Positions 1 through 11,148 are shown, numbered from the stretch's first letter. The stretch: 64,000 bases of DNA from Dipteris shenzhenensis (GCA_047967505.1 CM106539.1); one strand, 5' to 3'. Numbers and translations: made by a program. Notes: generated by a model from the sequence alone, not told the origin.

Positions 1-1301
1 AATGACTTTCACAAATTCAACAGATATCGTCAACTGAAAATAGAACAGTGGAACATAGAATGAGTAAGACCGCATGGGGTGCAAACAAGGATCACCCCTA
101 TCAGAGCTAAGCCTCTGAATATTTTTGTATTCCAATAATGCTGGTTTTGATTACAATAATAATCCAGAGCTCCAGACAGAACCAAGTATACCCTATGAGA
201 ATCTAATGTAAATAAGTGATTTTGAGAATCAACATATATTTAATGACAAAAGATGCCAAATTATCCTTGGTGAGGCCAAGAATGTAGAAAAACCATAAGA
301 AGCTGTATATAGATGCCAAAACTCAGTTTAAACACAAGCTGTAATATAGAGTCTTAAGAATCCATTACCAATTTCCCTCCTAGACATTGCCACTTCTCCT
401 GTCAGTATGAGTGCTTTTGTATAAATTGATGCTTAGAGTGTGTGGATATGTATGTGTGAGAGCATTTGTTTGTACTATGATTACACCCACAATGTCTCGA
501 CCACCTAACTCCATACACCACCTATGTTGGTCCTTCCACTGCCGGCTCTGGTAGTAGGAGATGGAGGTGCATCTATTGAGGCAGATTGGGGAATAACTCT
601 ATCATCCGCGTACTCCATTATGGTTCCAAGCTGGTATAGGGCCTCGTGACTTATCCCCACAAGATGTAGCTCATAAAATATTGCGAGAGCACTCCAATCT
701 TGCGGACATAGCAGCAGCAGATGCTCTTCTGGCTTCATCAGAGTTAGAGGAGGATATGGTACCAGATATTGGACTCCAAGAACAAAACGCAAGAAGTGCT
801 TCCACATTTCTATCTCTGTCTCTGTCCCCATCCCCATCCCCATCCCAAACACCTGGTGCCCTACCTCAGCCATCCCAGCTCTCATCTTGAAAATGCTACT
901 TGCCATGATGGACAAAAATCTAGCTAATTCAACTTTAGCCTGGCTTGACTTGAGCCTTTGAAAGGATTGTTGGCAAAGTCCAGTGCCCTTAAGGGACGGA
1001 TGGCTGCTTTGACAAGGTTTTTATAAATAATTGTGTTGACAATGGCATCATCGACAGACTTGTTGTATAAAACTTTCCCAAAAGCCTGATTATGCTAGGC
1101 ATGTGGTCAGTGTGGGTCCCACTGTGTATTTGAAGTCACTGGAAAATTGAGGGGCACTGTGCACTGTCAAAATACTATAGTGGCTCTTTGCATGGATTCA
1201 TGGATTCTATTACATATTCCTGACATATTGTGTGTGTACATCATTTTAAAGTGGAATTGACAGAATTACTCTTTGCTTTTTAACTCGTGGATTTGTTGCA
1301 G
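1..1301. other. Sequence upstream of the first recognised GnT-I exon
   Basis: This stretch ends in a clear splice acceptor (TTTGTTGCAG, ending at 1301), so at least its right part is intron. I looked for the exon that should encode the cytosolic tail and signal-anchor helix of GnT-I and did not find it; it probably lies to the left of the window. An open minus-strand frame at 505-915 and a plus-strand frame at 681-890 share no family motif that I recognise and include a short GATGGG/CCCATC repeat near 826-846. I treat them as chance open frames. Confidence 0.5.
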
Positions 1302-1389
1302 ATAGAGGCAGAAAATCACTGTACCAGCCAAATGCGGCTGCTTATTGATCAGATCAGTCAACAGACAGGAAAAATCGTGTCTTTGGAAG
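1302..1389 (+). CDS. GnT-I exon: stem region, ENHCTSQM block
   Basis: An 88-nt exon in phase 0 that leaves one base at its end. It reads I-E-A-E-N-H-C-T-S-Q-M-R-L-L-I-D-Q and continues to IVSLE, matching the plant GnT-I stem segment (IESENHCTSQMRGLIDE in Arabidopsis, from memory). The acceptor is TTTGTTGCAG and the donor is GAAG|GTGTCT, a GT donor with a weak +3 to +6 consensus. The open frame runs past the donor into the intron, so the splice site is set by homology and by phase with the next exon. The segment lies in the luminal stem between the membrane anchor and the catalytic domain. Confidence 0.92.
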
Positions 1390-1721
1390 GTGTCTGCCCA
1401 GGTTTCTTTGTTGCAAAAATTACTTTGTTGCTCTGGAAGCTACTGAAAGACAAAAAGAAGACGTGTAATTGGTGCATTTCTCAAAATTTTCAAAAGCTGA
1501 TAAACTCATGTCGAGATATTGACATTTACATTTCCCTAATTGCTATATGGGTAGCTGCCCTGTCTGGAGCATCAGGAGTAAAGTTAAGGAGGACATTATA
1601 TTATATTTCATTAGGATTCTTAAATTTATGCTTAGGTTCTATCTTTGCTTTTTGTGGGCATTCAGTAAGTCATGTTGAATGGCACTTTGTAACAAAGAAT
1701 TCTTATTGTGACATGATATAG

Positions 1722-1784
1722 AAGAAAAGCGTCAGGTTGAAGAGAAGAATGAACAGCTGAGTTCCTCGCTTCAGAAGCTTGAAA
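1722..1784 (+). CDS. GnT-I exon: stem coiled coil
   Basis: A 63-nt exon that completes a split glutamate codon (G|AA) and reads EEKRQVEEKNEQLSSSLQKLE before leaving one base. The sequence is rich in Glu, Lys and Gln with heptad-like spacing, as expected for the coiled-coil stem that separates the catalytic domain from the Golgi membrane; the Arabidopsis counterpart is D-M-K-N-R-Q-D-E-E-L-V-Q-L-K. The acceptor is ACATGATATAG and the donor is GAAA|GTAAGT, a full consensus. Confidence 0.88.
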
Positions 1785-2192
1785 GTAAGTAGATTTGATC
1801 TCTCGTCTTACCTACTGTGGAGTGACTGAGTTACTGAGGTTTTTCTTAAAGGGTGGAGTCTGTATGTGCTAAGCGTGAGCAATATTTTCTACTGCTGTCA
1901 ATGATGTATGGCTGACTGAGGTTTTTCACAAGTCATGAGGGCTGGTAGATGTGCCTTGCCTGAGCAATATTTCTTCCCAGCTTTTTTCTTATTGGTTTTT
2001 GAGTGACTTATGGATGTTTTTCTCAAATCGTGAGCAATACTTTCTCCTGCTTTCAATGATTTGGAATCGACTTCACAAAAACTTGTAAACTGTTGGTCTT
2101 TTATAGAGGTTGACTTGTAAATTGACATTACAGCTCTGTGTGAGACTGCTCATCTTTTGATAGAGTCTTTAATGCATATTTTTCGGTGGCAG

Positions 2193-2230
2193 AAAAAGGG
2201 GCAATGGGACTCACAGAGAGGAGCACTGAG
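2193..2230 (+). CDS. GnT-I microexon: stem to catalytic linker
   Basis: A 38-nt exon with acceptor TTTCGGTGGCAG and donor GAG|GTAATG. It completes a split lysine codon and reads K-K-G-A-M-G-L-T-E-R-S-T-E, matching the KKG-I-A-K-L-T linker of the Arabidopsis enzyme. It ends in phase 0. It is too short to be found from open frames alone; I placed it by homology and by phase agreement on both sides. Confidence 0.85.
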
Positions 2231-2450
2231 GTAATGTGTGTTTATTTTAGTTAGTGCTCATCCAGAAAATAGCACACTTAGCTTGTTTACACTCCTGAAA
2301 GCAGCAGATATGAGAAGGTTTCTGGAATGCTTCAAACTGTTATTTTTATGATGTACCAGTGCTTTTGCTTAATATGCCCTGATATGGGGCTTCTGGATTT
2401 CATTGCAAAAGGACCAAGCAGCTTATCACAACCAATACTATTTGTTGCAG

Positions 2451-2527
2451 GACCCTGTTGCAGCTGTGGTGATCATGGCCTGCAATCGTCCGGACTATCT
2501 AGAGAGGACAATCAAATCAGTTCTCCA
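2451..2527 (+). CDS. GnT-I exon: start of the GT13 catalytic domain
   Basis: A 77-nt exon reading D-P-V-A-A-V-V-I-M-A-C-N-R-P-D-Y-L-E-R-T and on to IKSVL, leaving CA of a split glutamine codon. This is the first beta strand and helix of the GT13 Rossmann-like domain. The Arg after A-C-N corresponds, from memory of the rabbit enzyme structure, to a residue that contacts UDP-GlcNAc. The acceptor is TTTGTTGCAG and the donor is CTCCA|GTAGGT. Its donor opens the 60.7-kb intron. The missing third base of the codon is supplied 60 kb away by the G at 63221. Confidence 0.93.
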
Positions 2528-5426
2528 GTAGGTTCTCATTGAGCCATCTATGAAGAATTAGCCTGTTTGCACTTATATTCAACATGCTTATTCTTGGGAC
2601 TTTGGAATTGATTTAGGGCGGTAACACAAGTCACGTTGAGATGCAATTACGGAAATGTTGGTCAAAACTGTCAAAACAAGATAGTAACCATGGCTAAGCA
2701 ACAACAGAATGACCATGGCTATAATCAACTCTTATATTTGAAACCAGAGATACACACAAAGATACAGACTTGCTTATTGCATGCTAGAGAGCACAGCACA
2801 GACACGCTTTATAATCCTTAAAGGGCAACAACTAGCCTTATTATATCATCAAGGTTTACATGGCTATCTAGAGCCTAGGTAGTTTGTTATAGAGTCAGCC
2901 TCATAGTAGCTTCGAACCTTTGCGAATGACAAGAAGACCATCAAAGCCACCTGAGGCTTGGCAGTGGTGCCTAATTGAACATCTGGTGCCTGGTCAGGAG
3001 ATTTCCATAGTCCCTCCAGATGAGAGGGTGCACTTGTCTTCAAGCTTGTTCTTTTTCTGGAGAACAGAACCTCTCGGATCTCAAACCTTCATTCTAGGAA
3101 GAGAAGCTCAATCCAGAACAGTGGACAGATGGGCAGTCTCTAAGGGTGCCCTTTCCTATTGAAACTGGATACAAAGAGCTTTTTGTGCACGGTGGAACAA
3201 AGCATGGGCAGCTTGGAGTGTAATTATCCTAGACAAAAGGACTGTATGCTCATCACATTCTTTTAAGCAAGAGCTAACAAATTATGATGAAAATAAGAAT
3301 CACAAGTTGCACGTAATAGACATCACATGAAATTGGAAAAACAAAGCTGAACGGGAGATGTGACCGGGGGATGCAAGCTCAAGAAAGAGGAAGAAAACAA
3401 GAGTTTCTATCAATTTCTACTATAGATAAAAACGACAAGACAAAAAATTACACAGTTGGTGAAAGAAACAATGGAGCTAAGTGCTTATCTCAACCTAGTA
3501 CCAAAAGTAATGACGTATCTGTGTGATGCAGTAAACATTGACAGTAGCTGGAATATCCCCACAAGCTAGAGGTAATGCAATGCCTGAAGAGGCAGGGCGA
3601 GAATCTGAGCTTGTGCTCACATCCTGGGTCTATGTTCCCCTTTGAAAAGCGTCTGCAATTGATTTTACTGCTGCTGAAGCTGATTGCTTGGTAGGTGGGG
3701 GCGGCTTCTGCAGTAAGATGTGATGGGCTCTATCATATGTGACAACCTGTTAGAACATCAGAATCCAGATGGCTCTTTTGAAGCAGGTGAAGTCGCCCAT
3801 GTCTGGTATTTGTCCTGATTGTGGATTGGCCAATGGCAAAGCTTGTCCCTGGTGCTGGGTACGAATGCGAGCTAGAATATCACTATGGGTAGGGTTAAGC
3901 CTTGATTGCATCCTACTATTGCCCAATCTACACTTCAAGACTCAATGCGTTGCTTGTCTTAGGAGAACGTAAAACCTTGACAGTGGTAGGAATTAAAGGA
4001 GCTATCACATGAGATCCTCTCACCAGACCAAAGGTCAACATGTGAGACCCCGTTCCACAAAATAAGGCGTCGTAGCTACAGAATGAAAGGGAAGAGGAGG
4101 AAATGAGACGTGGCTAGAGAGAGGTGGCAGAGAGGAGGGGAGAGCCAAGCCAGAGGGGAGGTGAAGGTCAAGGAACAGAAAAGGCCGGGCAGGGGCCAAA
4201 GAGCGAAAAGCAGCCTAGGGATCAGAGGTAAACATGGCCCAAGGCTGGGCAAAAAGAGGCAAGGAAGGGGAGGAGGAAAAAGGGCATGAGGTGGTTAAGT
4301 AAGCTGGAAGCTGAGCAAAAGGAGGCAAATGAAAGGCAATAGAAGGCAAGTAAGGTGGGAGGCACAACTAGCCCTGAGATGGGTGGCAGGAGGTAAAAAA
4401 AGGACAATGAGAATGCTTGCTGGGAGGCGTACAGCCAGCAATTTGTGGTTGCAAGAACCAATCTAGTTTCTTTTAATGGTGCTATTTTTTCTAATAAAGC
4501 ATATGGCTGACTCCATAAATCATCTCGATCTATTGAGTAGTGCTTCCATTGCATCACCGGAGTATTGTCATGCATGCTAAACCCGAAGTAATATGGATTT
4601 GGGTCATCTATCAGTGCATCATCTCCTTGTTTCAAATGTTTATTGAGGTAGTGATAGGTGCCATATCTGCTCTCGCCCGCTTTTCGGTTGTTCTTGCCTC
4701 TCCTCCCAATATGTTCATCCAGCCTTTTTCACTCTTAACTCAAGATCGTCCCCTCTGCATACAAGGTGTTATCGTTCACGATCTCAAGTCTAGAAGCTCA
4801 TGCTCTTGGCCAATCAAGAGTTGCTGGCCTACAAGAGCAAAGTCATATGCTCTCAAATAGTAGTCCAAGAAATCAGCTGCAAAGGAGAGAAAAGAGGCTA
4901 GGAGGCACCCTTGCAAGTGTGATGAAGGCGTCTCCAATGCGTCCCCTGATGAGCAGCTAGCTTGATGAGCTCCTCCCATATAGCACAAAGGCACCCCAAT
5001 TCCATCTCTCAAAGAAGTCCATCCTACTCATTAGGCCCTCTAGAAAGCTGTGATCCACTCAATCATAAGACTACCCAAAACCCCAATGAAGTATAGCAAG
5101 AGGCTTATCCTTCTATTGCCTAATTCCTGGATTCCCAAAAAGTGAAAGTACTATGCAAGATGCTGCAAATGGACAAATTCCATATGTGAAGCAATTAAAG
5201 ACAATGACTCAAGATCTTTTCTAAGATCTTGTATGTTTATTCTTGAGGAAGCTAACTTGCCAATGACAGTGTCTATTTCATCCCTCACTTGGGTTGGTAG
5301 TGAAACATCTCTTGAACCAAGACATAGCTTCAATATTCAATTGCAGCAAATCTAAGCACTTCGCTCTTCAAAAACAATTTCGAATACCAGTTGGAAACTC
5401 AGTACAGTAGGAAGAACTCAACGATG
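2528..5426. other. Left part of the giant intron, mostly unassigned
   Basis: Apart from the coding-like patch described separately, I see no retroelement domain, LTR pair, RNA gene or long repeat here. A purine-rich stretch at about 4080-4330 (GAGG and AAGG tracts) is low-complexity. Short open frames at 2920-3162 and 3750-3972 have no family signature that I recognise. The region may hold original intron sequence or very old, unrecognisable insertions. Confidence 0.4.
4420..4735 (-). pseudogene. Coding-like minus-strand patch, unidentified
   Basis: On the minus strand a frame reads KRLDEHIGRR, then GTYHYLNKHLKQGDDALIDD and PYYFGFSMHDNTPVMQWKHY, with a balanced amino-acid composition unlike translated noise. 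The likeness to real protein fades below about 4420, where the frame becomes Ser/Leu/Phe rich, and upstream (above about 4735) a stop or frameshift breaks it. I cannot name the family. It could be a fragment of a transposon protein or a captured piece of a host gene. The surrounding minus-strand frames at 4776-5012 and 5151-5333 may belong to the same relic but show no clear domain. Confidence 0.3.
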
Positions 5427-5722
5427 GGTGAAGTTCCAAGCTTTTCAAGAATGCAAATGTGTGCAATGCATGCAGAATTTGAATGCCGATTGGCTCTCCC
5501 ATGGGGAAGAGCGCCCTCATGAGAGTACTTGTTTCTCTTTCGACTTACCTTTCATTAATGTCCCTTGAGATCACTCAAGTTCCATCTTCCGATTTACACC
5601 TAACCTTAGCCTATGACCCATGCATCTACCATTCAATGCACCTTAATGCACCCTTCCCTTCCTATTGCCCTTAGGACCTAGACACGTGTGTGCACCTCTT
5701 TATTAACAAAATAGGTGTCACA
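5427..5722 (-). repeat. 3' LTR of gypsy relic D (approximate)
   Basis: It begins opposite the right-hand LTR start (GTGAAGTTCCAAGC against GTGAAGCTCCAAGC) and shares the blocks listed for the whole element. Compared with the right copy it lacks about 70 bp in the middle. The left-end position is set by homology; the other end, a CA-type terminus near 5722, is a guess. Confidence 0.5.
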
Positions 5723-6538
5723 TGTCCAAATTTGATGCCGTTTGAAGCAGTGGCTCCAGCTCGACTAGTTCTGTCTACTGAGATGATCCACCGCCATAAC
5801 AAATCGGTCGATGTCCATCATAAATACAAATACATGTTACACCATTAGTGTATAATATATATATTAATGCTCTAATGTCTACTAATCATGGATTAGTGAT
5901 TTCTCTTGTCATGAAACTCCCTCTTGCTTGAATGGGCAGAACTCCTCTTCTAGATCCTCTCTTGTCTCTTTCTCTTGCGTACGCTTTTCTCTTTGACTTG
6001 TACATTTGCATCTCCTCTTCCTAATCTGCAAATAATCTTTTCTTGATAGTACACGATCCTTCTGAATCAGAATCTCATCTTCAAGTTCTGGTTCCTCTTG
6101 ATGCTGAATATCCAAAATGCAGAAGTACCATTGCATGTGCCACTTCCATATCTCTTCATGCTCAGAATCCTCTTCTGAATACGAAGCTGCTGAAATCTCT
6201 TCATAATAACCTGCTCAATCAGCTGAAACATATTCTCAACAAATTGGTCAGTATTAAAAAAATGTTCTCTCACCCAAATGTTTCATTGAACTAGGTAGAC
6301 CTTGGTAATAGCTGATTTTGTGATGAAGAGCTTCTTAATCTATAGAGACTATAGATTATCAATCTCTTTTTTCAACTCTTCTATTTCAGCCCTATTCATC
6401 CTATAAGATGCTCTACATGGAGGAGAAAATTCTTTATTCTCTGTCCATACTCTACAATGAATATGCCTACTCTCTATTCAGTTCACACAACCATACACCA
6501 ATATTGGCTGAATGGATAACATTTACTCTTGGTTCTAT

Positions 6539-6548
6539 GTTCATTGCA
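6539..6548 (+). repeat. Left target-site duplication of the MULE-like element
   Basis: GTTCATTGCA here is matched by GTTCATTGTA at 7050-7059 on the other side of the 501-bp element (9 of 10 bases identical). Duplications of 9-10 bp are typical of Mutator-like elements. Confidence 0.6.
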
Positions 6549-7049
6549 TAGTTACCAGGGAACGCCGTTCCCCCATCCGGAACGCGTGGAACCCCGTTCC
6601 GGAAGCCGGACCTAAACCTAGCGTTCCGGGTTTAGGGTTTCCTCCTCAATCCTGTTCCGTGAGCAGCGGCCGCCTTTTTTCCACCATTTTGACCTGCAGC
6701 CCTCCACCTGCTCTCTCCCTCGTTCAACATCCCGACTCCTCCATCTAGCAGCTCTCCTACTACTTACTCCCTCCCTCCCTCCTTCCATCCAACTACTTCC
6801 TCTCTCCATCCTTCTACTCCCTCCCTCCATCCTTCCATCTACTTCCTCTCTCCATCCAACTCCTCCATCCATCTACTCGCTCCATCCCTCCATCTACTCA
6901 TTCTTTTCATGATTGGTATATTTTTATATGAATTGATGACGTGTCATATGATGTGGCGTTTCGGTTCCGGTTCTCTTGTTCCCCCTTTCCGGAACGTTCC
7001 CGTTTTGGCACTTGAAATTTTGGAACGTTCTCGTTCCTTGGTAACTATG
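6549..7049. mobile_element. Non-autonomous Mutator-like DNA element, 501 bp
   Basis: The ends are imperfect terminal inverted repeats: TAGTTACCAGGGAACG at the left, and CATAGTTACCAAGGAACGAG when the right end is read on the minus strand. Both continue into GTTCC-type palindromes. A 10-bp near-perfect direct repeat flanks it. The interior has no transposase and is largely a pyrimidine-rich tract of CTCC, CATC and CTACT units (about 6720-6900). The long duplication favours a Mutator-like superfamily; hAT elements make 8-bp duplications. It was inserted into the gypsy relic between its gag and RT parts. Confidence 0.62.
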
Positions 7050-7059
7050 GTTCATTGTA

Positions 7060-8269
7060 GAGTCAAGGGATGAGGAGATAGAAGCCTTGCCCTCCTTCTT
7101 GGATGCTTTGCCTTTTCCTTTCACAGAATTGTTTTGGCAAATTTGGCTATAAGAGTAGGACATTTATGCCATGGATGCCCTAGCTTATGTTTCTTACATC
7201 TGAAACATTTACCCTCTTTAATTAGCTTTTTCTTCTCATCGTTAGTCATGGAAGGAAATTGTATCCATTCAGGACGTGATTGGCTGTTAACATTTTGTAC
7301 AATAGCTTTCTCCTTTCCTTTGTTGAAGGGTTTATGATGATTCAATTTCCTGTAAGCAATCTTAGTCAATTTAGTGAGGTCTCTAAGGGTGGTTGGGTTG
7401 AACATTTTAACCTCATACCTCGCTTTTGGGCTTAGGGCTGCTAAATACTTCTTCCTTATATCATCCTCACTCTTCTCAGATAACTATAAAGAGAGTTTCT
7501 AGAACCTGGCTGTAAATTCAGCGTTACTCTCGTTATCTAATTGCCTGAACCTTTCCCAAGGAAGGTTAATTTTTCTTCATGCCTCGGAGGCATTAAAGTG
7601 GCCTTAAGCTGCTCTTCAAACTTGGACCATTAAGAATAGGCTCTTTTCCTATTTGTAATAAGGGTCACCACATCAAAGCATCCTTCTGTAGATGCAATGT
7701 GGCAAGAGCAAGCTTCTCGTGATAAGTCTTATCTTGATGGGCAAAAAATAGCTCAAAATGGCGAATCCAATTGAGGATTTTATCTGCCTCTTTTGCTCCA
7801 TCATATTTTAGGAATTCTATATTCTCTCGGGGTTGAAATTTGGATCTCTTAGAAGGGGTACTTAAATCGTCATCCCCAAAATTCAGGACTCTCTTAGTCC
7901 CTAATTTCGTCATAATGGACTATTCAATCATATGGCTAAGTCGAGAAACCAACTTATGAACGGGAGACTCCTCTCTCACTCTTGCACTTGGATTATAATC
8001 CATGTGTATGGGATTTTGAGTTAAAGGCGTAGCGCCTTGCTCTTGAATGGACTCATTTCTCCCTTCATTTCTAAAGGAAAACTCCCTATCAAGCGATTCT
8101 TGAAGGAGAGATGAAGGTAATTTTATACGTGGATTATCATATTCAATATGTATGTAACTCTCATCTAAATTATTCCTTCAAGAGGAGGTGATGGTGTTCT
8201 CTCCCTATCTCCTTCTGGTAGTGGAGGAAAAAGGACAAGTTCATTATTAAGTATCCCTTCCCCTTCCAT
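7060..8269 (-). pseudogene. Gypsy gag relic
   Basis: A minus-strand ATG at 8269 begins a gag-like frame that is broken several times. At 7913-7665 it contains FLKYDGAKEADKILNWIRHF, which resembles the start of the retrotransposon gag domain. At 7405-7121 it contains a basic linker and a zinc-knuckle-like motif, CFRCKKHKLGHPWHKC, at about 7206-7162, with C-x2-C and a displaced His/Cys pair. Frameshifts and stops between these blocks make it non-functional. The Mutator-like insertion begins just past its 3' end. Confidence 0.65.
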
Positions 8270-9079
8270 TCTTACCTTTTAGTAATACAAGAGAGAAAAT
8301 GACTTGCTTTAATTTAGAAAAGGGGTTGATTTTACAGCAAAAGTCAAGTGTTATAGAGTTGGTGGTACTTATCCGACTCCCGCTTCACTTATGTCGAAAA
8401 AACTCTTCACTCTTTTGGGCTCTTCTTCTTGTATTTCTACTGTAACTGGTACTCTCCATTTGGGCTACTTATTTTGAGTGGATTGGAGGTCTAGATATTG
8501 TTTTAGGAGGTACTTGTTAGGTGGATCATCCCCTTACAATCTTATTGCGATCTGACTTTCCGTTAGGGAGAACGGGGGGGTTCTCTTTTGCTCACGGCTT
8601 AAGGGTTTTAAGGGTCTATTCACACAGGGGAGTCAGCCCGTTCCCCGTCCAAAGAACAAAATTTTTAGAGAAAGCCCTTGTCTTAGGGGCTCCAAAATCT
8701 AGGGTTTCCAGGGTTCACAAACCTCTTGCCTCCGACCCTGTTAGCTTTGCAAACAGCCTTCTGCCGTCCATTCAGATCTTGTGATATGCAGAGGGGCCGT
8801 TCGCCCTCCAAAGCCGTATGCAGCAGGGCCAGTGAAACCCAGTCTCGCCGTACGGAAGTGCAAGCCTCTGCGTCGTTGCCCGTCCAGGTGTCTGTCCCGT
8901 GTGCACGAGTGCCTTCTTTTGTGCAGGCCTTTCGACTCATAGCCTAATTGTACGGGCTCCTTTCCGCACACTCTTCTTCTACGTTCACGCCTGCTGTTCG
9001 TAACTCTGTCTCAAACTTTTTTGCCCTGTCTCAACATGCTCTTCCTCTTCCCCAGCTGTCCCTGTCATGGATTGTCACT

Positions 9080-9091
9080 GCTCCGATACCA
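9080..9091 (-). other. Primer-binding site of gypsy relic D
   Basis: GCTCCGATACCA on the + strand reads TGGTATCGGAGC on the element's strand, one base from the usual plant initiator-Met tRNA primer site TGGTATCAGAGC. It lies two bases from the LTR edge, as expected. Confidence 0.7.
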
Positions 9092-9093
9092 AA

Positions 9094-9330
9094 TGTGAAG
9101 CTCCAAGCTTTTCAAGAATGCAAATGTGTACAATGCATGCAAAATTTGAATGCGAATTGGCCCTTTGGGGACGAGTGACCTCGTGAGAGTATTGTTTCTC
9201 TTTCGACCTACATGCAAGGTGGGAGAGAGATGGCGGATGAATGCAAAGTGAGAAAGAATGCTACATGAGATTCACAATTAAAGGGTGGTACCCTTTCATT
9301 AATGTCCCTTGAGATCACTTTTTGGACTAT
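9094..9330 (-). repeat. 5' LTR of gypsy relic D (truncated)
   Basis: It starts with TGTGAAGCTCC directly after the primer-binding-site complement and is homologous to 5427-5580. The homology fades near 9330, so the outer part of this LTR is lost or too diverged to follow. Confidence 0.55.
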
Positions 9331-9962
9331 TTGAGCTCCACTTTGAGAACTTTCTTTACAATGTATTCCTTACACTTGAAGAATTTTATGCTTTGTATAC
9401 TCTATAAATGCTGTGAAATAGAAAAAACAGGTAGCTTTTGGTATTATTAGTTTTAAGTGTTGGCTATTTCATGTCTTTTCAGATTGTGAAGTAGAAAAGA
9501 GAGGTAGCTTTTGATATTATTAATTTTTAGCATATTTGGGAACAACAAAAGTTTTTAAAATGATCTAGAATATTTTGCCAAAATTTGAAAGAAAAATTAT
9601 AATAAAAGTTGAAATTCGCCAATGGTTTGAAACTTTTAAAAAATAATATATGAAAAATCTTGCCAATATATTATAATATTATATTACTCTACCTTTGATA
9701 AAAACATCCTTGTTCGGCAAGAATCGTTATCTCCTACCACTTTTCTTACAAGTCTTCATCTCACATTGCGGTAAGCATTCATGTTCGTATCCTCTCTTGT
9801 TTTTACCATTCACAGGCAGCATCCTTCAGCCTAGGGTTGGGGTCTTGGTCCTTAAAGGTCGGAACGAAAGCTTACATGATCTGCTCAAGCTCCCTCTATC
9901 TCCTTCTTGTAGGAAGGGTGTCAAGACCAGATGCCCAAAACCTCTGCCTTTGAGACACTAGT
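9331..9962. other. AT-rich stretch, nothing assigned
   Basis: The region is AT-rich (for example 9540-9700) and has two similar short segments about 65 bp apart that share TAGCTTTTG.TATTATTA (9430 and 9506). I see no coding domain or element edge until the LTR at 9963. Confidence 0.4.
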
Positions 9963-10280
9963 TGTTGGGGCAACAAGATGCAATTAGGAACACATAAAAC
10001 AGCCGACTTGTATTGATAAAACCCTCACAATCAGAGAGGGACAGCATACATGGTGTGTGTGAGAACTACACTCAAGAAAACACAACTACTCTATGTAGTT
10101 ACAATTTTAGGGTTTCTAGGATCCGTAATGATGCAGTAGTGCCGCGTGGCAAGTCAAATTTTTTTGTTAACTCATTGTATTCATAAGCTCTCTAAGCGGA
10201 TGTCAGAATTTTAAAATGACCACTGGCTGGTCAGGAAATGACATCAATGAGTACAGTTAACTGAGCATTAACCTCTAACA
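9963..10280 (-). repeat. Copia 3' LTR (318 bp)
   Basis: On the + strand it runs from TGTTGGGGCAAC to ACCTCTAACA; on the element's strand it starts TGTTAGAGG and ends CCCCAACA, the TG...CA borders of an LTR. The adjacent minus-strand CATTAAGGGAGAT (10293-10281) is a good polypurine tract for a copia 3' LTR. Confidence 0.7.
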
Positions 10281-10639
10281 ATCTCCCTTAATGTTCAATT
10301 TCATATCTTGCATCCCAAGCATGTGTCCGCACCATTCAAATTTCTTGCAACCCATGGTTTCATAAAGATAATTTTAACCTGCTGATTTGTGGTGTAGAAG
10401 ATAAGATCCATATTTTTTCCCTGATAAATGAGACTGTACTTCTATTTTTTTGCTTGGGCACTGATGAGGACATAAGTGTTGCTTTGCTTGCTAAGTATGT
10501 CTTCCTTTTGTTTTTCATTAAAGTTTTTGTTTACCTCTATTTTTTCTTCTCTTTCGATTTCTATTTTATTTTCTGTGTAGATTTAGAACAACAAAAAATC
10601 TAAATTTGTATCATTGGATATATTCTAGTCTTACAAAGG

Positions 10640-11148
10640 TATATGTACTTCCATGTGCTTATTTCTTCATGAACAACAAGATTATTTGCCTAGCATATAC
10701 AATTTTCCTTGTCACAAAACACTGCTGTACTCTTACACTGGCATCCCAATTTCTTTCAAAAGTAGCATCAACCAAATAGCTTCACAAGCTGCTATACTAG
10801 CTGCCTTATACTCTACTTCAGTGGAAGATAAAGCAACCGTTTGTTGCTTTTGAGCCAAGAGTAAGTGCATTATCTGTTGTATACCTTCTATTATTCACAG
10901 AACAGCAAAGCCATGAAGATCAATGTCTTCAGCTTTTGCATAAACAAACCCACAGTTCATGGTACTGCTTTCCAATGTGCCTCCCTTGGTTCCTGCATAA
11001 ATTTACCCAAGTGATGGACTGCATAAGCAATATCTAGCCCCATAATGGTCAAATAAACAAGCCTCCCCACAAGCTGCTTACAAACATTGGCATCAATCAA
11101 AGCTGAACTGTCGTTCACTGTAAGCTTATCACTGCCATCCATGAGTCT
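10640..11148 (-). pseudogene. Copia RT C-terminus and RNase H relic
   Basis: The minus-strand frame from 11142 reads CKQLVGRLVYLTIMGLDIAY and FMQEPREAHWKA, the conserved end of copia reverse transcriptase. Further along (about 10860-10735), in another frame, it reads AQKQQTVALSSTEVEYKAAS and AACEAIWL, the RNase H core of Ty1/copia. At least one frameshift and several stops separate these blocks. Confidence 0.75.

Larger units (their letters stand above)
5427..9330 (-). mobile_element. Decayed Ty3/gypsy relic D, minus strand
   Basis: Reading right to left, the element shows an LTR piece (about 9094-9330), a primer-binding site complement (9080-9091), a leader, a gag relic (8269 down to about 7060), a short stretch resembling the start of reverse transcriptase (about 6365-6450, including YRMNRAEIEELKKEIDNL) and a second LTR (about 5427-5722). 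The two LTR segments share long blocks, for example the AAGCTTTTCAAGAATGCAAA block at 5440 and 9105 and a TTCATTAATGTCCCTTGAGA block at 5548 and 9296. Most of pol is missing or unreadable, so this is an old, deleted copy. A small DNA transposon sits inside it at 6549-7049. The outer limits are approximate. Confidence 0.65.
9963..11148 (-). mobile_element. Ty1/copia 3' end, minus strand, truncated
   Basis: This contains a 3' LTR (9963-10280), a purine tract next to it (minus strand, 10293-10281) and the C-terminal part of copia reverse transcriptase plus RNase H (10640-11148). No gag, integrase or 5' LTR is visible to the right, so the element is 5'-truncated or deleted. Confidence 0.7.

Noticed and set aside
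505-915. 136-residue minus-strand open frame containing Y-A-D-D
   Set aside because: The YADD tetrapeptide lacks the hydrophobic strands that flank it in reverse transcriptases, and part of the frame is a GATGGG repeat. It is probably a chance frame in intron or 5' sequence.
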